Assembly: GCA_040382935.1 (NCBI GenBank)
Contig: JBEIEP010000007.1
Location: forward strand, 1 to 64,000
Source: JALQUL01 sp040382935
GTDB lineage: Bacteria > Pseudomonadota > Gammaproteobacteria > Burkholderiales > Burkholderiaceae_C
Direction: 5' to 3'
Length of the DNA stretch: 64,000 nt
Position numbers and translations under genes: made by a program. This document shows, in pieces, positions 15,976 through 24,670 of this stretch (its first letter is position 1; the number at the start of each line of letters is the position of its first letter). The notes under the pieces are model-generated. The model saw nothing but the letters and a program-made list of their open reading frames with translations, made no database searches and was not told the DNA's origin.

Positions 15976-17220
15976 ATGACTCAAGCTAATCCCTCAAAAA
16001 ATATGCCTAGCAGCAGCCCAAACAACGTTTGGCAACTGGCCCGGCGCACCGCCAAAATGAATCCCTCGGTGATCCGTGAAATTCTCAAGGTCACCGAGCG
16101 CCCCGGCATCATCAGCTTTGCGGGCGGGCTACCCGCGGTACAAACCTTTGACGTGGACGCTTTTGATGCGGCCTGCCATCACGTGCTAAAAACCGAGGGC
16201 TTGGCCTTTGCGCAGGCATCATTGCAATACGCTGCGAGCGAAGGGTACGGCCCCCTGCGTGAGCGGGTTGCGGGGTTTTTACCTTGGGACGTAGACCCGG
16301 CACAGGTAATGATCACCACGGGCTCCCAACAGGGCCTGGATTTGGTGGCCAAGGTGTTGCTTGACGAGGGCAGCACAGTAGCCGTTGAGACCCCCACCTA
16401 CTTGGGGGCGCTGCAAGCTTTTACCCCTATGGAACCGCGCTTTGTAGGCATTGCCTCGGATGAGCAGGGATTAAGCCCCAGCGATTTGGCTGACAAAGGC
16501 CGAGATGCCCGCTTTTTGTACGTGCTGCCCAATTTCCAAAATCCCACCGGCCGTACGCTGTCTGAGGAACGCCGTGTGGAACTGGTCAACACCGCCCAAA
16601 AAATCGGCTTGCCGATTGTCGAGGACAACCCCTATGGCGAGCTGTGGTTTGACAAGCCACCCCCTTTGTCCCTGACCGCCCGATTGCCCGAGCAAAGCAT
16701 CTATCTTGGATCGTTTTCAAAGGTGTTGGCCCCTGGCATGCGAATGGGCTTTTTGGTGGCACCGCCCGCCGTATTCCCCAAGTTATTGCAGGCCAAGCAG
16801 GCCAGTGATTTGCACAGCCCAGGCTTTAACCAGCGGGTGATTGAGCAGGTGATGAAGGGAGACTTTTTAGACCGTCACATTCCAAAAATTCGGCAGCTGT
16901 ACCACCACCAACGCGACGTGATGTTGGCCACTTTGGCCCAGCACATGCCCGCTGGCGTGCGCTGGAACACCCCCTTGGGTGGGATGTTTTTATGGGTTAA
17001 CTTGCCCACCGTGAACGACAAGCCCATGCGCGCCGTAGACCTGTTACCTGTGGCCGTCAACCACGGTGTGGCCTTTGTACCGGGCGCCCCTTTCTACAGC
17101 GGTGAAGCCGACCATAGCACCCTGCGTTTGTCGTTTGTGAGCGCCAGCCAAGACCAGATTAAACGGGGCGTGGAAATGTTGGCAAACGCCATTTCAGAAC
17201 ACGCGGCCACTTTGGTTTAA
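15976..17220 (+). CDS. PLP-dependent aminotransferase, 2-aminoadipate/KAT-II type
   Basis: The 414-residue enzyme is a fold-type I aminotransferase of the group that includes LysN and kynurenine/aminoadipate transaminases. Typical segments are PSVIREILKVTERPGIISF, FAGGLPAVQTFDVDAF, PNFQNPTGRTLS, and the PLP Lys in YLGSFSKVLAPGMRMG. I start at the ATG at 15976, as the open frame extends upstream only through the overlapping eamA coding region. It lacks the GntR domain of the MocR protein nearby. Its substrate may be the compound exported by the adjoining transporters. Confidence 0.92.
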   Translation: MTQANPSKNMPSSSPNNVWQLARRTAKMNPSVIREILKVTERPGIISFAGGLPAVQTFDVDAFDAACHHVLKTEGLAFAQASLQYAASEGYGPLRERVAGFLPWDVDPAQVMITTGSQQGLDLVAKVLLDEGSTVAVETPTYLGALQAFTPMEPRFVGIASDEQGLSPSDLADKGRDARFLYVLPNFQNPTGRTLSEERRVELVNTAQKIGLPIVEDNPYGELWFDKPPPLSLTARLPEQSIYLGSFSKVLAPGMRMGFLVAPPAVFPKLLQAKQASDLHSPGFNQRVIEQVMKGDFLDRHIPKIRQLYHHQRDVMLATLAQHMPAGVRWNTPLGGMFLWVNLPTVNDKPMRAVDLLPVAVNHGVAFVPGAPFYSGEADHSTLRLSFVSASQDQIKRGVEMLANAISEHAATLV

Positions 17221-17242
17221 AGCGCATTTGAAAGCCTCAGTG

Positions 17243-18154
17243 ATGAAACAACGCCCGTTCACCCAAGTCGACGTGTTCACCGCTACACCTTACAAGGGCA
17301 ACGGCCTGGCTGTAGTCCACGATGCCGACGATTTAAGCACCGCGCAAATGCAAGATTTTGCCCGTTGGACGCACTTGTCTGAAACCACTTTTTTGCTCAC
17401 CCCCACCCATCCTGAAGCCGACTACCGTGTGCGCATTTTTACCCCCGGCGGCGAGTTGCCGTTTGCTGGCCACCCCACGCTAGGCACTTGCTATGCCTTT
17501 TTAAAAAGCGGAGGGAGAAGCCGGAAGGACCAGGTGGTCGTGCAACAAAGCGCCGTTGGCCTCGTGACGGTCAAAAAAACAGCGGACCATACCCTGGCCT
17601 TTGCCGCACCGTCGCTGACGGCCGCGTCCCTGACGTCCAAGCAGTATGCACAGGTGTTGGCCGCGTTAGGTTTGGCCCACGAGCAAGTGCTGGCCTCGCA
17701 AATGCTGAACAACGGGCCGCTTTGGTGTTGCCTGTGGCTGGACAGTTCCGCGACCGTACTAGCCCTGCAACCAGACCACCGAGCTTTAAAAGCCTTTGGG
17801 GTTATGGTGGGTGTGGCGGCAGCCCATAATGCTGCCAACCCTAAGCCCCCCACCGCACAAGCGCTGATCGCTAGGTCGAACCGAGAGGCCCGCGCATTCC
17901 ACAGCGTGCCAACCATTGAGGTGCGCGCCTTCACTGCGCCCGCGGGCATGGACGAAGACCCCGTCACCGGCAGTTTGAACGCCAGCCTGGCGCAATGGTT
18001 GATGGGAGCGGGCTACTTGCCCGAAAGCTATGTGGCCGTGCAAGGCACCGCCATCGGGAGCGAAGGGCGGGTGAGTCTAGACCGAGACCCAACCGGACAG
18101 GTGTGGGTGGGCGGTGCGGTGCAGGACGGCGTGCAGGGCAGCGTCTGGCTGTAG
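17243..18154 (+). CDS. PhzF-family isomerase/epimerase
   Basis: The 303-residue protein has the two-domain diaminopimelate-epimerase fold of PhzF. The catalytic Glu is in HLSETTFLL (about residue 46), and GGELPFAGHPTLGT and DEDPVTGSLNASLAQWL are the two family signatures. Characterised members isomerise DHHA in phenazine synthesis, but most, as here, have no phenazine genes around and act on unknown substrates. An ATG at 17243 is preferred over an in-frame TTG at 17228; neither has a strong ribosome site. It lies 22 bp after the aminotransferase gene and ends the operon. A GC-rich stem GCCGCTG/CAGCGGC follows at 18180-18195. Confidence 0.9.
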   Translation: MKQRPFTQVDVFTATPYKGNGLAVVHDADDLSTAQMQDFARWTHLSETTFLLTPTHPEADYRVRIFTPGGELPFAGHPTLGTCYAFLKSGGRSRKDQVVVQQSAVGLVTVKKTADHTLAFAAPSLTAASLTSKQYAQVLAALGLAHEQVLASQMLNNGPLWCCLWLDSSATVLALQPDHRALKAFGVMVGVAAAHNAANPKPPTAQALIARSNREARAFHSVPTIEVRAFTAPAGMDEDPVTGSLNASLAQWLMGAGYLPESYVAVQGTAIGSEGRVSLDRDPTGQVWVGGAVQDGVQGSVWL

Positions 18155-18371
18155 GACTACCGTCTGCTCCTGCAATTGTGCCGCTGGTCAGCGGCCTGGC
18201 AGTTTCACACTGCACCCCTTCCGCGGCACGGCTTTGTGATTCCCCCAAATAGCCGATTAAAGTAAAATCTGTTACTTGTAAAAAGAAAAATGAACGTCCA
18301 AGTACGGCCCTAGGCAAGCGTTTTGCTAGGCGCACTCGGCCGCATTTGCCGTTTATTTTGAGGGTTTGACC

Positions 18372-19037
18372 ATGCTGGTAACCGCGCGATTCGTGCTTAA
18401 GGGTGAGTGGCTATTGGGAGATATCGACCATTTTGCCCGTGGCATTAGCGTAGCCTACGCCTATTTTTATTGGTTAATTCAGCCCGTTCCCCACATCCCA
18501 GAGACCATCAGAAAGCGTTTCGCCACCGAGCTGCGCGGGCGCGAATTCACCAATGAAACGTTTCCACATTTTTTGCACAGCAAGGTTCCCACAGAGGACA
18601 GGGCCAAAATTTTGCGCATGAAGTTCTCAACCGACGGCTGGATAGAGCTGTCCTGCGTATCGGAAGCAATGGCCGCCGTCGAGTTTGTTATTGGCGCCTG
18701 GGTGTCCAATCACAGCAAAGCAGGTGAGATGGTAGAAAAAATCAAAGAAAACCTCAGAGCCTTTAACCACATCGGAGTAGAACAACGCGCCGCGCTAGAC
18801 CAAGACACCGGTGACGCGCTCAAGCAAGCCGAACGTCTCTTCAATGAAGCCGCCCCCGCATTGGGTCTAACGCGCAAGGAATCGATCAAAATCTTGGCCC
18901 TGACTGGCAATCCTATTTCAGCCTTGCGCATGCTGGTGACCCTGTCCAAGGCATGCCAACGCCTAGCCTCTATTAAGCGCTCAGGGCGCCTTGATCTGCC
19001 CGAATTGGCCGCGCATACCGTGGATGGAAAGCGGTAA
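18372..19037 (+). CDS. Unrecognised cytoplasmic protein
   Basis: I do not recognise this 221-residue product. It has no signal peptide or membrane helix. The first half mixes hydrophobic and aromatic residues (ISVAYAYFYWLIQPVP), the centre has an amphipathic, charged stretch (EMVEKIKENLRAFNHIGVE), and the C-terminal third contains LGLTRKESIKILALTGNPISA, which could be a helix-turn-helix but is not a clear match. I chose the ATG at 18372 because GAGGG at 18360-18364 is seven bases upstream. It is isolated: 217 bp follow the phzF stop and a partial repeat element follows directly. Confidence 0.65.
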   Translation: MLVTARFVLKGEWLLGDIDHFARGISVAYAYFYWLIQPVPHIPETIRKRFATELRGREFTNETFPHFLHSKVPTEDRAKILRMKFSTDGWIELSCVSEAMAAVEFVIGAWVSNHSKAGEMVEKIKENLRAFNHIGVEQRAALDQDTGDALKQAERLFNEAAPALGLTRKESIKILALTGNPISALRMLVTLSKACQRLASIKRSGRLDLPELAAHTVDGKR

Positions 19038-19071
19038 GAACCCTCTGCAAAACCCCATGCGGCCTGAGTTC
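19038..19071. repeat. Partial copy of the 163-bp inverted-repeat element (one end)
   Basis: GAACCCTCTGCAAAACCCCA followed by TGCGGCCTGAG matches the terminal arm of the element at 14183 in its first 15 bases, then resembles the copy at 52115 read on the other strand. Only one end is present; no matching partner arm is seen before the RidA gene. It begins at the first base after the preceding gene's stop codon. Confidence 0.7.
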
Positions 19072-19124
19072 AGCCAGGCCCAGGCACTACCTGTACACTG
19101 GCGGCAACGTGTTGCGGAGGTCAT

Positions 19125-19511
19125 ATGGGTAGACAGCAGATAAGTTCAGGTTCTCCTTTTGAGGCGCAAATCGGGTACAGCCGCGCTGTGGTTGCCGGTG
19201 ACTGGGTGTTTGTATCAGGCACCACCGGTTTTGACTACAACACCATGACCATTTCAGACGACCTGGCCGAGCAAACCGAGCAGTGTTTGAAAAACATTGA
19301 ATCGGCCCTGATGCAGGCCGGTGCGGGAATGACCGATGTGGTGCGTGTCTCCTACATCTTGCCCCCTGGCCAAGCCTTTGAACCCTGTTGGCCCGTGTTG
19401 CGCAGATACTTTGGTGCCGTCAGACCAGCGGCCACAATGGTCATCGCAGGCTTGATTGACCCCCGTATGAAGATAGAGATCGAAGTGACGGCCATCAAAC
19501 AAAGCGCTTGA
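19125..19511 (+). CDS. RidA/YjgF-family protein
   Basis: The 128-residue protein is of the RidA/YER057c/UK114 family, trimeric enamine/imine deaminases that clear reactive PLP-enzyme by-products. The segment LIDPRMKIEIEVTAIK contains the conserved Arg and Glu that bind the substrate carboxylate and water, and GDWVFVSGTTGFD is the N-terminal signature. Some subgroup members lack deaminase activity, so function is tentative. GGAGG at 19114-19118 precedes the ATG. It does not overlap neighbours. Confidence 0.92.
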   Translation: MGRQQISSGSPFEAQIGYSRAVVAGDWVFVSGTTGFDYNTMTISDDLAEQTEQCLKNIESALMQAGAGMTDVVRVSYILPPGQAFEPCWPVLRRYFGAVRPAATMVIAGLIDPRMKIEIEVTAIKQSA

Positions 19512-19574
19512 TCAGGCACCGATACAACCTCGGTACCCAGGTACTCCGATTTACCTGCATTGGCTTTTTAACTT

Positions 19575-20159
19575 ATGGCACTCTTTATCTACTGCCTCAT
19601 CTACTTTTTGCTGGCCTTTGTATGGCGCTCGGTTCTGGTTTACCGCCGCACCGGGCACAACCCCTTTGTATTGGCGGGTGGTGACGATGCCCACGGCTAT
19701 GTGGGGCGTGCCTTCAAAGGTGTGGTGCTGGCGATTGCGGTGGTGGTGAGCAGTCATGCCTTTTTTCCAGCGGCAAGCCAAGGGTGGGTGCCGCTGCCGG
19801 GTTTGCAGTCGCCCGCTTTGGCCTACAGTGGCTGGGCGCTACTTTGGATCTCCTTGGCTTGGCTCTTGGTGGCCCAGTACCAAATGGGGGTATCGTGGCG
19901 CATTGGGATTGACAACAAAGTAGCCACACCCTTGGTAGAGACAGGTCTTTTCAAGCGCAGTCGCAACCCTATCTTTTTGGGTATGCGCCTTAACCTGTTA
20001 GGGCTCTTTTTGGTGCTACCCAACACCGCCACGGCCTGCATTGCGGTGGCGGGCGAGGTGGTGATTCAGGTGCAGGTGCGCCTAGAAGAGGCTTTCTTGG
20101 CCGCACGCCATGGCGATGCTTACCGGGCGTATCAGGGCCGGGTGCGGCGCTGGTTGTAG
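19575..20159 (+). CDS. Membrane methyltransferase, ICMT/PEMT-like
   Basis: The 194-residue protein has about four membrane helices and the C-terminal signature of isoprenylcysteine/phospholipid methyltransferase-like proteins: TPLVETGLFKRSRNPIFLGM and RLEEAFLAARHGDAYRAYQG. These bacterial enzymes use S-adenosylmethionine to methylate lipids or small molecules at the membrane. The substrate is unknown. It starts 63 bp after the RidA gene. Confidence 0.85.
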   Translation: MALFIYCLIYFLLAFVWRSVLVYRRTGHNPFVLAGGDDAHGYVGRAFKGVVLAIAVVVSSHAFFPAASQGWVPLPGLQSPALAYSGWALLWISLAWLLVAQYQMGVSWRIGIDNKVATPLVETGLFKRSRNPIFLGMRLNLLGLFLVLPNTATACIAVAGEVVIQVQVRLEEAFLAARHGDAYRAYQGRVRRWL

Positions 20160-20454
20160 GCCAGGTGCCGAATACACCGCTTATAGGCGCTTCACCGGAT
20201 AAGGGCCTAGCCCAAAAGGTAGACCGCGCTCACTCCCAGCGTGGCAAAGGTGACCACCATGCCAAAGATACGAAAAACAGCTGTGGGTTGTCGCCATGTC
20301 CCAGTCCTATGCGCAGGCGTATGGTGCGCATGCTTAAACCTAGAAACGGCAGTTGACCGCTTCCTTCTTCTGGTAGGGTCATATGAACATTGATGTTTTA
20401 ACGCCCCTAAACCTTCACCGTTTAGGTGAGCGCGCAACAGACCCGACTGAGCGG
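20160..20454. other. Gene-poor interval with a doubtful small reading frame
   Basis: No convincing gene lies in this 295-bp stretch. On the minus strand a frame from 20437 to 20207 (76 codons) ends in a membrane-helix-like tail, FRIFGMVVTFATLGVSAV, but its N-terminal half looks like random translation and has no ribosome site. In another minus frame an ATG at 20383 opens 49 codons. A frameshifted small membrane protein is possible but not demonstrated. Confidence 0.3.
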
Positions 20455-21216
20455 CTACCGCGTCAGGTCATACACCAGCAGGCCTATCCACTCGTGCAAC
20501 GCTGTCTGCCAACGCAACAGACTGAACACCATGGAGTACTCGTTCCATCCTGTTTCCCGGCCGGTCATAAAGTCAACGGGGTAGGCGCTCACCTTGCACC
20601 CCACCGCCTCAAACTCGCGCATGGAGCGGAGCATATGGGAGGCCGAGGTAACCAACAACCAAGGCTGTTGGCATTGGGTGCCCAATTGCTTGGCGACCAA
20701 CTGGGCATTCTCGCGGGTGTTGCGTGCACCACTCTCTAGCGTCACACGCGTCATGTCCACACCCTGCTGCTGGTAGAACAGCTTGGCCAGATCGGCCTCT
20801 GTCGTACCTGTGGTGAGCAAACGCCCTTCACCCCCAGAAAAAACCAATTGCATATGCGGGTATTGGCGCATCAGGGGCAAGGCCACCGTCATGCGTTCGG
20901 CGGCGTGGTTGAGCGGTACCTGGCCGCGGCTCTGGTAAACATCGGGATGCCCCAGTGCGCCCCCCAAAACGATCATCCCTGCAAAGCCCTCCAAGGTGTT
21001 GGAGGCTGGCACGGCATACCGATTTTCTAGGTGCCGTAGCAGAGCATCGGGAAACATATTGAATCCCAGCAAACCCAGCATTACCAGACCACTCCACAAC
21101 ATACCCAGGGCCCAGCGCCGCGTGCGGTTGAGTAGGAGCAGCGCAATGACCCACCAAAGTGCCAACCAATAGAGGGGCTGGGTAATGGCAGACAACAACT
21201 TAGAAAGAACGAACAT
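20455..21216 (-). CDS. YdcF/ElyC-family (DUF218) membrane protein
   Basis: The 253-residue protein has two N-terminal membrane helices (about residues 10-30 and 38-55) and a DUF218 domain facing the periplasm. GMIVLGGALG, QLVFSGGEG, ESGARNTREN and LLVTSASHMLRSM are the conserved blocks of the ElyC/SanA/YdcF group. E. coli ElyC supports cell-envelope assembly, probably through lipid-carrier metabolism; the exact reaction is not settled. It reads away from the small membrane protein gene upstream by about 100 bp on the same strand. Confidence 0.9.
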   Translation of the reverse strand: MFVLSKLLSAITQPLYWLALWWVIALLLLNRTRRWALGMLWSGLVMLGLLGFNMFPDALLRHLENRYAVPASNTLEGFAGMIVLGGALGHPDVYQSRGQVPLNHAAERMTVALPLMRQYPHMQLVFSGGEGRLLTTGTTEADLAKLFYQQQGVDMTRVTLESGARNTRENAQLVAKQLGTQCQQPWLLVTSASHMLRSMREFEAVGCKVSAYPVDFMTGRETGWNEYSMVFSLLRWQTALHEWIGLLVYDLTR

Positions 21217-21318
21217 GAAAGGACTACCTTAAAGGAACGCGCCCATCATAGCGACCTTGGGTGAAAGCCAATGACCCATGCCGCAGTGGGGCTAGGGTTC
21301 GCAACAGCGCCTCTCCAT

Positions 21319-21765
21319 TTACTCTTGAAACGGCTCTGGAGAGGGCACAACAGCCCGGTGCTTAACCGCTGCGGCATGGGCGATTATTCTGATTTTGTAG
21401 CGTACCAACGCCAGCCACAGCAAATACAAAAATCCGGCATTCAGCCATGCCACCGTCGTTGGCAACAAATTACCGTTAGAGGCATGAAACAAGCCCGTGA
21501 ACCACGCGACAAGCAACCCACTGTTGGCAATGACAATGGCTACCACCGCAACCCTAAAGGCAATGCTGCGCCTCACCAGTGTTTTGGCGCGTTGCACCAA
21601 CCACGCTTGGTCGGTCTTGTCAAAAGCGGCGAGGTCTTGCAGGCCGTAACGGTACATCAGCGAAGGCTGTGTCGCGTTTTGGTTGCGCAAGGCTTTGCTT
21701 TGGAGCTTGGCGTTTTCAATCAACTCGTCCGCTAGGGACTGGGCTTGGCGTTGGGTTAGGGGCAT
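21319..21765 (-). CDS. Small membrane protein of unknown function
   Basis: The 148-residue product begins with a charged helical region (residues 1-65) followed by two hydrophobic helices, IAFRVAVVAIVIANSGLLVA and WLNAGFLYLLWLALV, and a short basic tail. I do not recognise a family. Its 5' end lies 87 bp from the boxB fragment, to which it is divergent. The gene may be unrelated to either neighbour. Confidence 0.6.
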   Translation of the reverse strand: MPLTQRQAQSLADELIENAKLQSKALRNQNATQPSLMYRYGLQDLAAFDKTDQAWLVQRAKTLVRRSIAFRVAVVAIVIANSGLLVAWFTGLFHASNGNLLPTTVAWLNAGFLYLLWLALVRYKIRIIAHAAAVKHRAVVPSPEPFQE

Positions 21766-21852
21766 AGGGCACTCTGACGAAAATCATACGGGCTACAAAC
21801 GAAGAAGTATCCTACGCTTTGAGGCCCTGCCAAGCAACAGAAGTGGCTCGGT

Positions 21853-22116
21853 TTGTTTGAACAACTTTTCCCGAAAGATAAGTGGGACCTTGGCTCCTTG
21901 TCGGGTGTTAAAGTTTCGCCCGATGGCCAGGTCGTGAGCGACGCGCAGTGGGCGGCCAACGCCAACCATTGGCTGCCCAGTGAGCAAGACCGCGCCTACG
22001 TGGGCTCACTCATGGGCCGTGTGGTTGAGCCTGGCAAATTTGCCAACTGGATTGCACCCCCTATGATGGGCATTAACCGCCAGCCTGTGGATTTTGAATA
22101 CGTGCGATTTAACTAA
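21853..22116 (+). pseudogene. boxB: 3' fragment of boxB (benzoyl-CoA 2,3-epoxidase subunit)
   Basis: The 87 codons end in EPGKFANWIAPPMMGINRQP and DFEYVRFN, the characteristic C-terminus of BoxB, the di-iron oxygenase subunit of about 475 residues. The rest of the gene, with the iron ligands, is absent; the frame closes at a TGA at 21820-21822 and the next gene upstream faces the other way. Homology seems clear from about SGVKVSPDGQ onward. It sits 33 bp before boxA, as in intact box operons. The remnant cannot be an active oxygenase. Confidence 0.85.
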
Positions 22117-22149
22117 CATGCAGGATTCGGCATTCCAGAAAGACCCGCC

Positions 22150-23427
22150 ATGTCCACAACCCAAGCCCTGGTGATTAAGCAGCATTTAATTGACCCAGAG
22201 ATTTGCATTCGCTGCAACACCTGTGAGGCCACCTGCCCCATAGGTGCCATCACCCACGATTCGCGCAACTACGTGGTGGACGCGGCCATTTGCAACTGGT
22301 GTGGTGACTGCATTGCACCATGCCCTACCGGCTCAATCGACAACTACCGCACCGTGCCCCTGGCCAAGGCGTACACCCTGGCCGAGCAGTTGCTGTGGGA
22401 CGAGTTGCCCAAAGAGCTGGGCCGGGATGAATTGGCAGAGGCTGAGTCTGCCGCATTAGACAGTGGCCAGCCGGGCCAAATGGCGCCCTCTGCGCCCTCT
22501 CCTGCACCCGTTCAGGTGCAAGCCACCGCCTCGCCCGGTGCGACTGTGCCACCCTGGTCTGCCGCCCACGCCTACACCAATTTGTACGGCCCCAAAGCCG
22601 AGCAAAAAACCTTGAACGCCACGGTGGTGGGCAATGTGCGCGTCACGCAGGTGGGCAGTGAGTACGACACCCACCATGTGGTGCTGGATTTTGGGGCCAT
22701 GCCGTTGCCGGTTTTAGAAGGCCAGTCGATTGGGGTGATCCCACCTGGCTTTGACCCCTTGGGCCGCCCGCACCATGCACGCCAGTATTCCATCGCCAGC
22801 CCACGCAACGGCGAGCGGCCCGGCTACAACAACGTATCACTCACCATCAAAAGGGTGTTGCAAGACCACCAGGGCAGGCCCGTCAAAGGGGTGGCCAGTA
22901 ACTACATGTGCGACCTGAAAGTGGGCGACACGGTTAAGGTGATCGGCCCTTTTGGCACAAGTTTTTTAATGCCCAACCATCCGCGCAGCCACATCGTGAT
23001 GATTTGCACCGGCACCGGCAGCGCCCCCATGCGGGCCATGACCGAATGGCGCAGACGTTTGCGCCAGTCTGGCAAGTTTGAATCGGGTAAGCTGATGTTG
23101 TTCTTTGGCGCACGCACCCAAGAGGAGTTGCCTTACTTTGGGCCTTTGCAGAGCCTGCCCAAAGACTTTATCGACACCAACTTTGCATTTTCTAGAACAC
23201 CGGGCCAACCCAAGCGCTATGTGCAAGACGCCATGCAAGAGCGTGCGGCCGATCTTGCTCCCCTGCTGGCCGATCCCAACGCCTACTTTTACGTGTGTGG
23301 TTTAAAAGCCATGGAAGAGGGTGTGGTGCAAACACTGCAACGCATCGCGCAAAATGCGGGTTTGAACTGGGACAACCTGGTGCAATCGCTGCGCCAGCAA
23401 GCCCGCTTGCACCTAGAAACCTACTAA
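22150..23427 (+). CDS. boxA: Benzoyl-CoA 2,3-epoxidase reductase subunit BoxA
   Basis: The 425-residue cytoplasmic protein has two [4Fe-4S] ferredoxin motifs at the N-terminus (CIRCNTCEATCP, about residues 21-32, and CNWCGDCIAPCP, about 51-62), a low-complexity linker around residues 105-140, and a ferredoxin-NADP reductase domain (RQYSIASPRNGE for FAD; ICTGTGSAPMRAM for NADPH). BoxA passes electrons from NADPH to BoxB. Only a fragment of boxB precedes it here, so it lacks its partner in cis. The gene itself looks intact. Confidence 0.93.
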   Translation: MSTTQALVIKQHLIDPEICIRCNTCEATCPIGAITHDSRNYVVDAAICNWCGDCIAPCPTGSIDNYRTVPLAKAYTLAEQLLWDELPKELGRDELAEAESAALDSGQPGQMAPSAPSPAPVQVQATASPGATVPPWSAAHAYTNLYGPKAEQKTLNATVVGNVRVTQVGSEYDTHHVVLDFGAMPLPVLEGQSIGVIPPGFDPLGRPHHARQYSIASPRNGERPGYNNVSLTIKRVLQDHQGRPVKGVASNYMCDLKVGDTVKVIGPFGTSFLMPNHPRSHIVMICTGTGSAPMRAMTEWRRRLRQSGKFESGKLMLFFGARTQEELPYFGPLQSLPKDFIDTNFAFSRTPGQPKRYVQDAMQERAADLAPLLADPNAYFYVCGLKAMEEGVVQTLQRIAQNAGLNWDNLVQSLRQQARLHLETY

Positions 23428-23436
23428 GCCCTTGCC

Positions 23437-24639
23437 ATGAACCAAGCCTATATTTGTGACGCAATACGCACCCCTTTTGGCCGCTACGGTGGCGTGTTGT
23501 CGTCGGTGCGCACCGATGATTTGGCGGCGCTGCCCCTGATGGCCTTAATGGCGCGTAACCCATCGGTGGATTGGGAGGTGGTGACCGACGTGCTGTATGG
23601 CTGTGTCAACCAGGCCGGTGAGGACAACCGCAACGTGGCCCATATGGCATCCCTGCTGGCCGGTCTGCCCCATCAAATCCCAGGGGCCACCATCAACCGC
23701 CTGTGCGGCTCGGGCATGGATGCCGTGGGCAGTGCCGCCCGTGCCATCAAGGCGGGCGAGGCGCAACTGATGATTGCAGGTGGGGTCGAGAGCATGAGCC
23801 GTTCACCCTTTGTGATGCCCAAGGCCGAGTCGGCTTTTAGCCGCAACAACGCAGTTTACGACACCACCATTGGCTGGCGTTTTGTGAACAAGCGCATGAA
23901 GGAGTTGTACGGTGTGGACTCTATGCCAGAGACGGCCGAAAACGTGGCCAGTCAGTTCAACATCAGCCGCCAAGACCAAGACCGCATGGCCCTGGCCTCG
24001 CAAACCAAGGCGGTGGCCGCCCAGCAAGCGGGCTACTTTGCCGCAGAGATCTGCCCCGTCACTCTCCCACAAAAAAAGGGTGAGCCGCTGGTGGTGCAAC
24101 AAGACGAGCACCCCCGCGCCACTACCCTAGAAAGTCTGGCCCAACTCAAACCCGTGGTCCACCCCGGGGGCACCGTCACGGCAGGCAACGCCAGCGGGGT
24201 TAACGACGGGGCTTGCGCCTTGATCTTGGCCACCGAACAGGCGGCTGCACACAACGGCTTATCCCCCAAGGCCCGTGTGGTGGGCATGGCCACGGCCGGG
24301 GTGTTGCCCCGCATCATGGGCATAGGGCCTGCACCTGCCACCCAAAAAGTGCTGGCACTCACCGGCCTGACCTTGGACCAAATGGATGTGATTGAATTGA
24401 ATGAAGCCTTTGCGGCCCAAGGCCTTGCCGTGCTGCGCGAACTGGGCTTGCAAGACGACGACCCGCGTGTCAACCGCTACGGCGGCGCGATTGCCCTGGG
24501 CCACCCATTGGGGGCCAGCGGTGCGCGTTTGGTGACCACGGCCGTCAATCAATTGCACCGCCACGGTGGCCGCTATGCCCTGTGCACCATGTGCATTGGT
24601 GTAGGCCAGGGGATTGCCTTGGTGATAGAACGGGTGTAA
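23437..24639 (+). CDS. pcaF: 3-oxoadipyl-CoA thiolase
   Basis: The 400-residue thiolase cleaves 3-oxoadipyl-CoA with CoA to succinyl-CoA and acetyl-CoA, the last step of the beta-ketoadipate, phenylacetate and box routes. The nucleophilic Cys is in NRLCGSGMDAVG (about residue 90), GHPLGASGARL carries the His (about 356), and CTMCIGVGQG the second Cys (about 387). The insert MPETAENVASQFN fits the PcaF/PaaJ subgroup. It follows boxA by only 9 bp, so both are likely one transcript. Confidence 0.93.
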   Translation: MNQAYICDAIRTPFGRYGGVLSSVRTDDLAALPLMALMARNPSVDWEVVTDVLYGCVNQAGEDNRNVAHMASLLAGLPHQIPGATINRLCGSGMDAVGSAARAIKAGEAQLMIAGGVESMSRSPFVMPKAESAFSRNNAVYDTTIGWRFVNKRMKELYGVDSMPETAENVASQFNISRQDQDRMALASQTKAVAAQQAGYFAAEICPVTLPQKKGEPLVVQQDEHPRATTLESLAQLKPVVHPGGTVTAGNASGVNDGACALILATEQAAAHNGLSPKARVVGMATAGVLPRIMGIGPAPATQKVLALTGLTLDQMDVIELNEAFAAQGLAVLRELGLQDDDPRVNRYGGAIALGHPLGASGARLVTTAVNQLHRHGGRYALCTMCIGVGQGIALVIERV

Positions 24640-24670
24640 AACCTGACCCCATCCACACAGGGGTTATCAC

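Noticed and set aside
18180..18195. GCCGCTG/CAGCGGC stem after phzF as an intrinsic terminator
   Set aside because: The loop would be only two bases and no T-tract follows, so terminator function is not supported.
20207..20437. Small minus-strand membrane protein gene
   Set aside because: Only the last 25 codons look protein-like, the start has no ribosome site, and no family could be recognised; noted in the gap entry only.
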